Shown piece after piece: positions 18,319 to 26,273 of a stretch of DNA of 64,000 nucleotides. The stretch's first letter is position 1. Every line of letters begins with the position of its first letter. Both the position numbers and the translations under genes were made by a program. The stretch covers positions 558,001-622,000 of the forward strand of contig OY969771.1 of assembly GCA_963702925.1 (NCBI GenBank). Reading direction: 5' to 3'. Source of the DNA: CAIKMD01 sp963702925. GTDB lineage: Bacteria > Pseudomonadota > Alphaproteobacteria > ATCC43930 > CGMCC-115725. A model generated the notes under the pieces. The model had not been told where the DNA came from and searched no databases. It worked only from the letters and a program-made list of their open reading frames with translations.

Positions 18319-18861
18319 ATGCGACTTTTGGCCCTCATCGGACTTCTCGGCATCGCGCTCGGCGTCGCCGCCGCGGCCTATTTCTTCGGCGGCTATTACA
18401 GCATTTCGGCCGTCGAGCCCGATCCCGTCATTGTCACCTGGGCACTCACCCATGTGCGCGAAGCGTCGATGGATCGGCACGCAACCGACATGCCGCCCTT
18501 TTCGCTCGACGATCCCGCTGTAGTAAAGGCCGGCGCGCGCGCCTTCCTCGACCGCGGCTGCGCTAATTGCCATGGCGCGCCGGGCGTCAATTGGGCGAAG
18601 TTCTCGGAAGGCTTGCGCCCCGACCCGCCCGATCTCAAAGACATCGCCAACGACCACATGCCCGGCGAAATCTTCTGGGTGGTGAAGAACGGCATCAACA
18701 TGACCGGCATGCCAAGCTTTGCCCGGGTCGGCGTCGAGGACAAGGAAATCTGGGCGATCGCCGCCTTCGTCAAAAAGCTGCCGAGCGTGTCGGTCGAGGA
18801 TTTCAAAACCTGGACGGCGCCGGTGCTGGTCCCGGCTGTGCCGGCCGCCGCCACGCCTTGA
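18319..18861 (+). CDS. Membrane-anchored monoheme cytochrome c
   Basis: A 180-residue class I cytochrome c. An uncleaved hydrophobic N-terminal anchor (residues 1-24) is followed by the haem motif C81-x-x-C84-H85 and a probable axial Met131 in the MTGMPSF segment. I chose the ATG at 18319 because AAGGAG lies 8 bases upstream; the ATG at 18313 and GTG at 18310 sit too close to that box. It should face the periplasm and pass electrons from a dehydrogenase to the respiratory chain. It closes the plus-strand catabolic run, 93 bp after the RidA gene. Its end originally lay only about ten bases from the metF stop before the IS630 insertion. Confidence 0.88.
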   Translation: MRLLALIGLLGIALGVAAAAYFFGGYYSISAVEPDPVIVTWALTHVREASMDRHATDMPPFSLDDPAVVKAGARAFLDRGCANCHGAPGVNWAKFSEGLRPDPPDLKDIANDHMPGEIFWVVKNGINMTGMPSFARVGVEDKEIWAIAAFVKKLPSVSVEDFKTWTAPVLVPAVPAAATP

Positions 18862-18871
18862 GGGATCGGAT

Positions 18872-19922
18872 TAGAGCGTTTCAAGGCTTGACTGAATCGA
18901 AAGGGATTCCGTTCGGTCTCGGTTTGTGATTCAAGATGCTGGCTGGATTGGAGGCCAGCATCCGATGACCCGAGCTTTGTCGATGGATCTTCGTGAGCGG
19001 GCGGTTGCGGCGGTTTTGGCTGGAGAGACCTGCCGGTCTGTTGCGGTACGGTTCAGTGTTGCCGTCTCGTCGATTGTGAAGTGGTCGCAGCGGTATCGTA
19101 AGACCGGCTCGGTTGCGCCGGGCAAGATGGGCGGGCATCGCAAGCGGGTGCTGGAGCCGCATCGGGCGTTCATTCTGGAGCGGATCGCTCAGACGCCGCA
19201 CCTGACGCTGCACCGGCTGAAGGACGAGCTGGCGGCACGCGGCGTGAGCGTCTCGCACAATACGATATGGATGTTCGTTCGGCGCGAAGGGCTGCGGTTC
19301 AAAAAAAACCCTGTTCGCCCTTGAGCAGGCCCGCGCCGACGTCGCGCGCCGGCGTCAGCGCTGGCGATCCTGGCAGGCTGGGCTCGACCCGCAGCGGCTG
19401 GTCTTCATCGACGAGACCTGGATCAAGACCAACATGGCACCGCTACGCGGATGGGGGCCGAAGGGCAAGCGCCTGCGCAGCTTCGCCCCGCACGCTCACT
19501 GGCGCACGCTGACCTTCCTCGGCGCGCTGCGCTGCGACCGGCTCACAGCGCCTTGTGTCTTCGACGGACCGATCAACGGCGAATGCTTCCGCGCCTATGT
19601 CGAGCAGCAGCTCGTGCCGGTGCTCAAGCCCGGCGACATCGTCGTCATGGACAATCTCGGCTCCCACAAAGCGGCGGCCGTCCGACGGATGATCCGGGCC
19701 GCCGGCGCCAGGCTCTGGTACCTGCCGCCCTACTCTCCCGATCTCAATCCGATCGAGCAGACCTTCGCCAAGATCAAGCACTGGATGCGCCTCGCCCAGA
19801 GGCGAACCATCGAGGACACTTGGCGCCACATCGGACACCTCGTCCCGACAATCCAGCCTGCCGAATGCGCCAACTACTTCGCAAACGCAGGATACGCTTC
19901 CGCCAAAATATGAAACGCTCTA
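18872..19922 (+). mobile_element. IS630-family insertion sequence with TA target duplication
   Basis: The ends are perfect 10-bp inverted repeats, GAGCGTTTCA at 18874-18883 and TGAAACGCTC at 19911-19920. Each is flanked by TA (18872-18873 and 19921-19922), the target duplicated by IS630/Tc1 elements. The element between the TA copies is 1047 bp. The transposase stop codon TGA forms the first bases of the right repeat. It has inserted into the metF stop codon: joining the flanks restores a TAA stop, while the IS end now supplies a TAG, so MetF is unchanged. Confidence 0.9.
18965..19913 (+). CDS. IS630 transposase, two frames joined at an A8 run
   Basis: Frame 1 (18965-19324) encodes the winged-helix/HTH DNA-binding half (MTRALSMDLRERAVAAV...). 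Frame 2 continues from 19308 to 19913 with the DDE catalytic half: Asp in VFIDETW, Asp in VVMDNLGSHK and Glu in SPDLNPIEQ. The junction is a run of eight A at 19301-19308. Reading with one A skipped gives the expected KKTLFALEQ sequence and a product of about 315 residues. Slippage on the A run may be how the full transposase is made, as in other frameshifting IS630 members; a simple one-base insertion that inactivates it is the alternative. Confidence 0.85.
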
Positions 19923-20855
19923 GCCAGTCGACGTCGCGCGCGGCTTTCCGGCGACACCGGACAGGGCGATGACTTCGGGGATGGCTGAGACGTTCTGCGG
20001 CGCCATTACATGCGCGCCGGCGATGCCGGGGATGGCGGCCAGCTCCTGCAGGAATTCGGCGCAGATTTTCTTGCCTTCGGTCTTCGGGTCCGCTGCTTTG
20101 TCGAGCCGGTCGACAATGTCATCGGCGATGATTGTGCCGAAAAGCTTCTCCTTCATCCAGCGCGCCGAGCGTGCCGAAGGAATCGGGCAGACGCCGATCA
20201 GAATCTTCACCCGCTGCGCGACGCCCAATTCCATAAGGCGCTTGGCGTAATTGCGCACGATGCGGGCATCCATGCAGAACTGGGTCTGCACGAAATCGCA
20301 GCCCGCTTCGATCTTGGCGATGAGCGATTTGGGCGTCCAATCTTGCGGCGGGTCCAAGGGCGTGTCCGCACCGCCGAGCACGAAGCCAAGCGGGCCTTTG
20401 ATCGCCGTGCCGGTCGGGAGCTGGTGCTCCTTGCGCATGCGCTGTGCCATCTGCATCAGCGCCTGGGAATTGAAATCGAAGACCGGCTTGGTTTCGGGCT
20501 GATCGCCGAGCTTCGGATCGTCGCCGGTGAGCATCAGCACGTTGGTCAGCCCCAAGGCCGCCGCGCCAATGAGATCGCTTTCGAGCGCCAAGCGGTTGCG
20601 ATCGCGGCAGGTCATCTGCACGATCGGCTCGATCCCGTTCTGCAACAGGATATGCGCCGCGACGAGGCTCGAGAGATGCGCCTTGGCGCCCGCGCCGTCG
20701 GTGACGTTGACCGCCGTGGCAACGCCCTTCAGCGGCAGCGCCCGCGCCAGGAGATCGGCCGGATCGCTCGAAACCGGCGGCGCGACCTCGGCCGTCACAA
20801 CAAACTTGCCGCCACGCAAGGCGGCGTCGAAGAAGCTGACGGGGTTATCGGTCAT
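19920..20855 (-). CDS. metF: Methylenetetrahydrofolate reductase
   Basis: A 311-residue FAD-dependent MTHFR-family protein (TIM barrel). Characteristic blocks are TAEVAPP near the N-terminus, VQMTCRDRNR, NVLMLTGDDP and FVQTQFCMD. It reduces 5,10-methylene-THF to 5-methyl-THF, the methyl donor for methionine synthesis. I chose the ATG at 20855; upstream in-frame sequence is repeat-derived. It is the last gene of the metK-ahcY-metF series, separated from ahcY by a 190-bp hairpin-rich repeat. Its stop TAG (19920-19922) is partly supplied by the IS630 end and the TA target, replacing an ancestral TAA without changing the protein. Confidence 0.88.
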   Translation of the reverse strand: MTDNPVSFFDAALRGGKFVVTAEVAPPVSSDPADLLARALPLKGVATAVNVTDGAGAKAHLSSLVAAHILLQNGIEPIVQMTCRDRNRLALESDLIGAAALGLTNVLMLTGDDPKLGDQPETKPVFDFNSQALMQMAQRMRKEHQLPTGTAIKGPLGFVLGGADTPLDPPQDWTPKSLIAKIEAGCDFVQTQFCMDARIVRNYAKRLMELGVAQRVKILIGVCPIPSARSARWMKEKLFGTIIADDIVDRLDKAADPKTEGKKICAEFLQELAAIPGIAGAHVMAPQNVSAIPEVIALSGVAGKPRATSTG

Positions 20856-20877
20856 CGAGTCGGTCAATGCGCGATGT

Positions 20878-21018
20878 CCCTCTCCGCGCAAAGCGGGGAG
20901 AGGGAGGGACCCGTTGCAAAGCAACGGGAGGGTGAGGTGTGATTCCGTTGCACGACCGTATCTGGCTTTCCCACCCACCTCTCCCTGCCCTCTCCCCCCG
21001 CAAGCGGGCGGAGAGGGT
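20878..21018. repeat. Hairpin-rich intergenic repeat between ahcY and metF
   Basis: Several hairpins lie in the gap: CCCTCTCCGC paired with GCGGGGAGAGGG (20878-20903), a perfect CCCGTTGC-AAA-GCAACGGG stem (20910-20928), and CCCTCTCCCCCCGC paired with GCGGGCGGAGAGGG near 20990-21018. The CT-rich arms recall the element at 9647-9764. Present inside an operon, it may reduce or process the transcript before metF. Confidence 0.6.
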
Positions 21019-21045
21019 TGTCAGGGGCAGGCATAACGACGAGAC

Positions 21046-22341
21046 CTAGTAGCGATAATGGTCGGGCTTGTAGGGTCCGGCCTGGCCGACATTGAGATAT
21101 TTCGCCTGCTCGGGCGACAGCTTGGTCAACTTGGCGCCGAGCTTTTCGAGGTGAAGCGCCGCGACCTTCTCGTCGAGATGCTTGGGCAGGACATAGACCT
21201 TGTTCTCATACTTGTCGGTATGGGTCCAAAGCTCGATCTGCGCCAGCACCTGATTGCTGAAGGACGCGCTCATGACGAAGCTCGGATGGCCGGTGGCGCA
21301 GCCGAGATTGACCAAGCGGCCTTGGGCGAGAACGATCAGGCGCTTGCCGTCGGGAAAAACGACCTCGTCGACTTGCGGCTTCACCTCTTCCCATTTGTAA
21401 TTGCGCAGCGATTCGATCTGAATCTCGCTGTCGAAATGGCCGATGTTGCAGACGATGGCGCGATCCTTCATCTGCCGCATATGGTCGAGGCGGATGATGT
21501 CGATATTGCCGGTCGCAGTGACGAAGATGTCGCCGATGGCGGCGGCTTCGTCCATGGTCGTGACCTGATAGCCTTCCATCGCCGCTTGCAAGGCGCAGAT
21601 CGGATCGATCTCGGTCACCATGACGCGCGCGCCCTGGCTGCGGAGGCTCGCGGCCGAGCCCTTGCCGACATCGCCGAAGCCCGCCACCACGGCAACCTTG
21701 CCGGCAAGCATCACGTCGGTGGCGCGCTTGATGCCGTCGACCAGGCTTTCGCGGCAGCCATAGAGATTGTCGAATTTCGACTTGGTGACGCTGTCATTGA
21801 CGTTGATCGCCGGGATCTTGAGCTTGCCGGCCTTCATCATCTCGTAAAGCCGGTGAACGCCGGTCGTGGTTTCTTCCGAAACGCCGCGGACTTCTTTCAA
21901 GAGATCGGGATATTTCTCGTGGATGATTCTTGTGGCGTCGCCGCCATCATCCAAAATCATGTTGGGCGTCCAGCCATTGGGGCCGCGCAGAGTCTGCTCG
22001 ATGCACCATTCATATTCGGTTTCGGTCTCGCCCTTCCAAGCGAAGACCGGAATGCCTTTGGCCGCAATCGCCGAAGCGGCCTGATCCTGGGTCGAGAAGA
22101 TGTTGCACGAGCTCCAGCGCACCGAGGCGCCCAGCTCCACCAGGGTTTCGATCAGCACCGCGGTCTGGATGGTCATGTGGAGGCAGCCGACGATGCGGGC
22201 GCCCTTCAGCGGCTTCTGCTTGCCGTATTCGGTCCGCAACGCCATCAAGCCCGGCATTTCGGTTTCGGCGATGCTGATTTCCTTGCGGCCCCAATCGGCG
22301 AGAGCGATGTCCTTGACCTTGTAGTCGGCTGCTTGAGCCAT
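21046..22341 (-). CDS. ahcY: S-adenosylhomocysteinase
   Basis: A 431-residue SAH hydrolase. The NAD-binding block KVAVVAGFGDVGKG and the C-terminal KPDHYRY are diagnostic. It converts SAH to homocysteine and adenosine with tightly bound NAD, relieving product inhibition of methyltransferases. The length is close to the 432-residue form that lacks the roughly 40-residue insert of many bacterial AhcY proteins. The start lies one base after the metK stop, showing tight coupling. Confidence 0.95.
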   Translation of the reverse strand: MAQAADYKVKDIALADWGRKEISIAETEMPGLMALRTEYGKQKPLKGARIVGCLHMTIQTAVLIETLVELGASVRWSSCNIFSTQDQAASAIAAKGIPVFAWKGETETEYEWCIEQTLRGPNGWTPNMILDDGGDATRIIHEKYPDLLKEVRGVSEETTTGVHRLYEMMKAGKLKIPAINVNDSVTKSKFDNLYGCRESLVDGIKRATDVMLAGKVAVVAGFGDVGKGSAASLRSQGARVMVTEIDPICALQAAMEGYQVTTMDEAAAIGDIFVTATGNIDIIRLDHMRQMKDRAIVCNIGHFDSEIQIESLRNYKWEEVKPQVDEVVFPDGKRLIVLAQGRLVNLGCATGHPSFVMSASFSNQVLAQIELWTHTDKYENKVYVLPKHLDEKVAALHLEKLGAKLTKLSPEQAKYLNVGQAGPYKPDHYRY

Positions 22342-22342
22342 C

Positions 22343-23509
22343 TCAGAACGCTCCCTTCAGCGCTTGCGCGATATCGGTCTTTTCCCAGGAGAAGCCGCCA
22401 TCGGCCTCGGGCGCGCGCCCGAAATGTCCATAGGATGCGGTCCGCGTATAGATCGGCTTGTTGAGGGCCAGATGCGTGCGGATGCCGCGCGGGCTGAGAT
22501 CGACCAGTTCCTGGAGGATTCGCGAGAGCTTGTCCTCGTCGACCTGGCCGGTGCCGTCGGTGTTGATATAGACCGAAAGCGGCTTCGACACACCAATCGC
22601 GTAGGACAACTGAATGGTGCAGCGCTCGGCAAGGCCGGCCGCGACCACGTTCTTGGCGCAGTAGCGCGCGGCATAAGCGGCCGAGCGGTCGACCTTGCTC
22701 GGGTCCTTGCCCGAGAAGGCGCCGCCGCCATGGGGCGCCGCGCCGCCATAGGTGTCGACGATGATCTTGCGCCCAGTCAGACCGCAATCGCCGTCGGGAC
22801 CGCCGATGACGAAACGGCCCGTCGGGTTGACGTAGAAATTCTCCTCCGGGCACATCCAGCCCTTGGGCAGAACCTTCAGCACATGCGGGCGCACGATCTC
22901 GCGCACCTCTTCCTGGCCGACCCTCTCCGAATGCTGGGTCGAGACCACGACCGAGGTCGCGCGCACCGGCTTGCCGGCGACATATTGCAAGGTCACCTGG
23001 CTCTTGGCATCGGGACCGAAATCGGGCGTCGCGCCGCTGTGCCGCGCATCCGCCATCGACTTCAGGATCTGATGCGCGAATTGGATCGGCGCCGGCATCA
23101 GCTCGGCGGTTTCGCGGCAGGCATAGCCAAACATGATGCCCTGGTCGCCCGCGCCTTCGTCCTTGTTGCCAGCGGCATCGACGCCTTGCGCGATATCGGC
23201 CGACTGCTTGTGGACCAGGCACTCGATCTCGGCATGCTTCCAGTGGAAGCCTTCCTGCTCGTAGCCGATCGCCTTGATGCGCTGACGCGCCGCCTCGATC
23301 AGCTGGTCCTTGGTGATTTTATCGGGGCCGCGCACTTCGCCGGCGAGCACGACCCGGTTGGTCGTGGCCAGGGTCTCGCAGGCCACCCGCGCCAGCGGGT
23401 CGGCCGCGAGGAAAATATCGACCACCGCGTCCGAAATCTGGTCGCAAACCTTGTCGGGGTGTCCTTCCGACACGGACTCGCTGGTGAAGAGAAAATCGCC
23501 TTTTGCCAC
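22343..23509 (-). CDS. metK: S-adenosylmethionine synthetase
   Basis: A 388-residue MetK. The GHPDKVCDQISD block near the N-terminus and GAGDQGIMFGYA are the family signatures. It makes SAM from methionine and ATP. The start is the GTG at 23509, with AGGAG 8 bases upstream; the upstream ATG at 23536 lacks such a box and adds non-conserved residues. The gene starts 23 bp after the HTH-methyltransferase gene and is followed by ahcY after one base. This gives the order SAM synthesis, SAM use and SAH removal in one transcript. Confidence 0.94.
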   Translation of the reverse strand: MAKGDFLFTSESVSEGHPDKVCDQISDAVVDIFLAADPLARVACETLATTNRVVLAGEVRGPDKITKDQLIEAARQRIKAIGYEQEGFHWKHAEIECLVHKQSADIAQGVDAAGNKDEGAGDQGIMFGYACRETAELMPAPIQFAHQILKSMADARHSGATPDFGPDAKSQVTLQYVAGKPVRATSVVVSTQHSERVGQEEVREIVRPHVLKVLPKGWMCPEENFYVNPTGRFVIGGPDGDCGLTGRKIIVDTYGGAAPHGGGAFSGKDPSKVDRSAAYAARYCAKNVVAAGLAERCTIQLSYAIGVSKPLSVYINTDGTGQVDEDKLSRILQELVDLSPRGIRTHLALNKPIYTRTASYGHFGRAPEADGGFSWEKTDIAQALKGAF

Positions 23510-23532
23510 GTTTTTAGCTCCTGCGTCTCGGG

Positions 23533-24942
23533 TCAAGCCGAATCCCGCTTGCGCGAGATCACATAAGATTCATCCCAGAACCATAATCCGCCGTGTTTCT
23601 GCAACACTTCCTTCGTCGCTTCAAGGTAGGCGTTGTCGCTAATCACCTGCGACAGGCGCTGGTCCTCGATCTGGGCGACGTAAATCGCCGCATTCCAGGC
23701 CGCAAACAGGGTCGAAGTGCCGATGGTTTCGCTGATTTCGCTGGGCAAAGTGTGCATCGCATAGCGGAACAGCGAGCGCGCGTCGGAATAGGCATTAAAG
23801 TTAAGATCGCGCCCGGCGCTGCCCAGCTCGGCCTTGGCCGCGCGCAGCAATTGATGCCGATCGGTCATAAAGGGATTCTCGCCCGGCCAGATCTTCTGGA
23901 CGGTTTCGAGCCCCGGATCCTGGCCGTGGGAATGGATGCCGATCAACCTCCCGCCGGGCCCGAGGGCGCGCGCCAGGGGCGCTACAACCTTGGACGCCTT
24001 GAACTCGACCGAAGCCCGGGCGCGATAAGGCTGCGAGGCGATGACCAGGTCGTAATCGGCGCGGGTGGCGCCGCGCCGCGGCCGCATCTGGTCGAGCAGG
24101 AATTTGTAATCGTCGCGGTAGAGCACCAGCACGACCGGCTTCTCGTAGATCGGATTGCCCGAGACCTTGCTGACCTTGGCGCGCCAATTCTGCGCCAGGA
24201 AGCCTTGCAGCTCGGTGATCTGTGTCTCGAATTCATGCGCCGTGTTGCCGAGAAGGCTTTGCTCGTGCCAGACGAGGCTTGTCGCCGCCGTCACCGAATT
24301 GGGGGTGAGCCACGGCGCCTCGGAATAATACATGTTGGTCAGAACCAACACGGTCGAAGGATGCTCGAAGAACCGGTCGGGCATCTTCTCGAGCGTAAGG
24401 CGGACATCCTCGAGGCTGATTTCCTTGCCGACGATGTAGAACGGCACGGTCGGAAAGCGCGCATGCATCGAGCGCATCACGCGGGTCAACACCGTGCCGT
24501 CGCCGATGCCGGCGTCGAAGATGCGCAAGCCCGGCGGGTGCGGATGGATGTTCGCGAGCTCCAGAGCGACCCGGTCGGCAACCACCCATTTCTCGCTGCA
24601 GGTATTGACGAAGAGCAGATATTTCTGGCGGTTGTCGTAGAAGCGGAAATTCTTGTCGGTGCGCTCGGAGATCTCGGCGAGCGGCAGCGCCGCCGGCATG
24701 TGGGTCGCGTTCGGCTCCGGCATGATCGACGTGCGCATGCGGCGCGCGGCGCCGTTCTCGTCCTTCTGCCGCGTCATGAAGGCGCGCACCCGTTCGACGG
24801 TTTTGCCGCGCACCCGCCCGCCGAAGCGTAAGCGACTGACCAGTTTTCCATCATTGACCGCGAGACGGCCGAAGGTCGATTCAGCCATGCCGACGCGGCG
24901 ACAATATCCTGCGATCTCCTGCAGGAGCGCTTCGCTCTCCAA
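23533..24942 (-). CDS. HTH-like domain fused to SAM-dependent methyltransferase-like domain
   Basis: A 469-residue protein. Residues about 17-57 (ESTFGRLAVNDGKLVSRLR...) resemble a small helix-turn-helix domain seen in short alphaproteobacterial proteins. Residues about 140-150 carry a Rossmann SAM-binding motif (IFDAGIGDGT), and later ARALGPGGRLIGIHSHG resembles the strand after motif III. The central region near residues 200-330 is unassigned. The start is a TTG with GGGAG 9 bases upstream. It is the first gene of the metK-ahcY-metF operon, preceded by a leader with a strong hairpin. Function unknown; it may be a SAM-using enzyme or a SAM-sensing regulator (inference). Confidence 0.7.
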   Translation of the reverse strand: MESEALLQEIAGYCRRVGMAESTFGRLAVNDGKLVSRLRFGGRVRGKTVERVRAFMTRQKDENGAARRMRTSIMPEPNATHMPAALPLAEISERTDKNFRFYDNRQKYLLFVNTCSEKWVVADRVALELANIHPHPPGLRIFDAGIGDGTVLTRVMRSMHARFPTVPFYIVGKEISLEDVRLTLEKMPDRFFEHPSTVLVLTNMYYSEAPWLTPNSVTAATSLVWHEQSLLGNTAHEFETQITELQGFLAQNWRAKVSKVSGNPIYEKPVVLVLYRDDYKFLLDQMRPRRGATRADYDLVIASQPYRARASVEFKASKVVAPLARALGPGGRLIGIHSHGQDPGLETVQKIWPGENPFMTDRHQLLRAAKAELGSAGRDLNFNAYSDARSLFRYAMHTLPSEISETIGTSTLFAAWNAAIYVAQIEDQRLSQVISDNAYLEATKEVLQKHGGLWFWDESYVISRKRDSA

Positions 24943-24957
24943 GACTTTTCACTCCCT

Positions 24958-25022
24958 ACGGGCGTAATGCCGTTGCGACATACGACGCCAGGGGCACGAA
25001 CTGGTCAACCAGAATCGTGCCC
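24958..25022 (-). promoter_or_regulatory. Structured 5' leader of the methyl-cycle operon
   Basis: The presumed transcript leader has an 8-bp stem, GGGCACGA (24992-24999) with TCGTGCCC (25015-25022), enclosing CTGG-TCAA-CCAG. A smaller stem-loop (ACGGC/GCCCGT, 24958-24973) ends 1 base before the GGGAG Shine-Dalgarno at 24952-24956. Length and position suit a riboswitch or attenuator controlling SAM-cycle genes. I do not recognise a known SAM or SAH riboswitch consensus; the first hairpin could instead be a terminator of the upstream MetE-like gene, but it has no U-tract. Confidence 0.45.
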
Positions 25023-25036
25023 ATTATGGGAGTGGG

Positions 25037-25042
25037 ATTATA
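25037..25042 (-). promoter_or_regulatory. Candidate -10 box (TATAAT) for the methyl-cycle operon
   Basis: A perfect TATAAT on the minus strand lies in an AT-rich stretch, with no good -35 hexamer at 16-18 bp. It would place the transcript start near 25030, about 88 bases before the TTG start at 24942. Confidence 0.4.
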
Positions 25043-25115
25043 TCGTGGGAATATTAACCTATATAGCCCTGAAAATACAGATTCTTTGGGCGAATTTTCT
25101 TGCCCATTTAATGAC

Positions 25116-26231
25116 TCAGCCCCATACCTCTTTCGCCGTCTCAACGATGAGGCGAAGCTTCGCCATCTCGTCCGCGATCGTGATGTTGTTGCCTTCGACC
25201 GTGCTGGAAAAGCCGCATTGCGGGCTCAAGGCAAGCTGGTCGAGCGGGCAGAATTTCGCCGCCTCGTCGATACGCCGCTTGAGCTCGTCCTTGGTTTCGA
25301 GCTTGGCGAGCTTGGTCGTGACGAGGCCCAGAATGACGACCTTGCCTTTGGGCACGAAACGCAGCGGCGCGAAATCGCCCGAACGCGGATCGTCATATTC
25401 GAGGAAATAGCCGGTGACGTCGATTTCGTTGAACAGCACCTCGGCAACCGGCTCGTAGCCGCCTTCGGCGACCCAGGCGCTCTTGAAATTGCCGCGGCAG
25501 AGATGCATCGCGGTCACCATGTCCTTGGGACGCCCGGCGAGCGAGGCATTGATGAGCTTGGCGTAAGTGTGCGGCAAGGTGCGCGGGTCCTCGCCGATGT
25601 TCTGCACTTGCTGGCGCAGCTTCGGATCGCAGAGATAAGCGAAATTGACCTCGTCGAGCTGAAGATAGCGGCAACCGGCCGCGGCGAGATCGCGCACCTC
25701 CTCGCTATAGACGCGCCCGAGATCGGCATAGAACTCGGCGAGATCGGGATAGGCCTTTTGGTCGATCGCCGCGCGCCCACCGCGGAAATGCATGTTGCTC
25801 GGCGCCGGAATGGTGATCTTGGGCGTGACATGCGCGACCGATTTCAGGAATTTGAAATGGTCGACGAAGATCGGGTGTGGGCGCGACAGCTTGCCGTCGA
25901 CCCTGATGCCCGGCGGCGCGAATTCGATGTCGCCTTCATGGGTGTGGAATTGCGCCTTGATGCGCGGCGGGATCACCGTGACATTGGCGAATTGCTCGAG
26001 GAAGTCGAGATGCCAGAAAGTACGCCGATACTCGCCATCGGTCGCGACTTGAAGGCCGACTTCTTCCTGCAGCTTCACCGCACCGCGGATCGCCTCGTCC
26101 TCGACCTGGCGCAACTGCTCGGCCGAAATCTCGTTGCGCTTTCTCTTTTCGCGCGCATCGAGCAATGCCTGCGGACGCAGCAAGCTACCGACATGGTCGG
26201 CGCGGAAAGGCGGGACGGTGCGTGGGGCCAT
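25116..26231 (-). CDS. MetE C-terminal-domain-like methyltransferase (cobalamin-independent methionine synthase family)
   Basis: A 371-residue protein corresponding only to the catalytic C-terminal barrel of MetE. It starts with FRADHVGSLLRP. Likely zinc ligands are visible as His and Cys in AMHLCRGNF, a Glu in the VLFNEID segment and Cys in LSPQCGFSS. Free-standing members transfer methyl or related groups to thiols. Many are annotated as methionine synthases, but without the N-terminal folate-binding half the donor is uncertain. It lies upstream of the SAM-cycle operon on the same strand and downstream of an aromatic-acid permease, so a methyl-cycle or a catabolic demethylation role are both reasonable. 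Confidence 0.82.
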   Translation of the reverse strand: MAPRTVPPFRADHVGSLLRPQALLDAREKRKRNEISAEQLRQVEDEAIRGAVKLQEEVGLQVATDGEYRRTFWHLDFLEQFANVTVIPPRIKAQFHTHEGDIEFAPPGIRVDGKLSRPHPIFVDHFKFLKSVAHVTPKITIPAPSNMHFRGGRAAIDQKAYPDLAEFYADLGRVYSEEVRDLAAAGCRYLQLDEVNFAYLCDPKLRQQVQNIGEDPRTLPHTYAKLINASLAGRPKDMVTAMHLCRGNFKSAWVAEGGYEPVAEVLFNEIDVTGYFLEYDDPRSGDFAPLRFVPKGKVVILGLVTTKLAKLETKDELKRRIDEAAKFCPLDQLALSPQCGFSSTVEGNNITIADEMAKLRLIVETAKEVWG

Positions 26232-26273
26232 CGGTGTTACTCCATGAAAACGAGATCGCGTGCGCTTAACGAA

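Noticed and set aside
24958..25022. Known SAM-II or SAM/SAH riboswitch
   Set aside because: The leader shows stable stems but not the consensus I know for these classes, so only an unassigned structured leader is reported.
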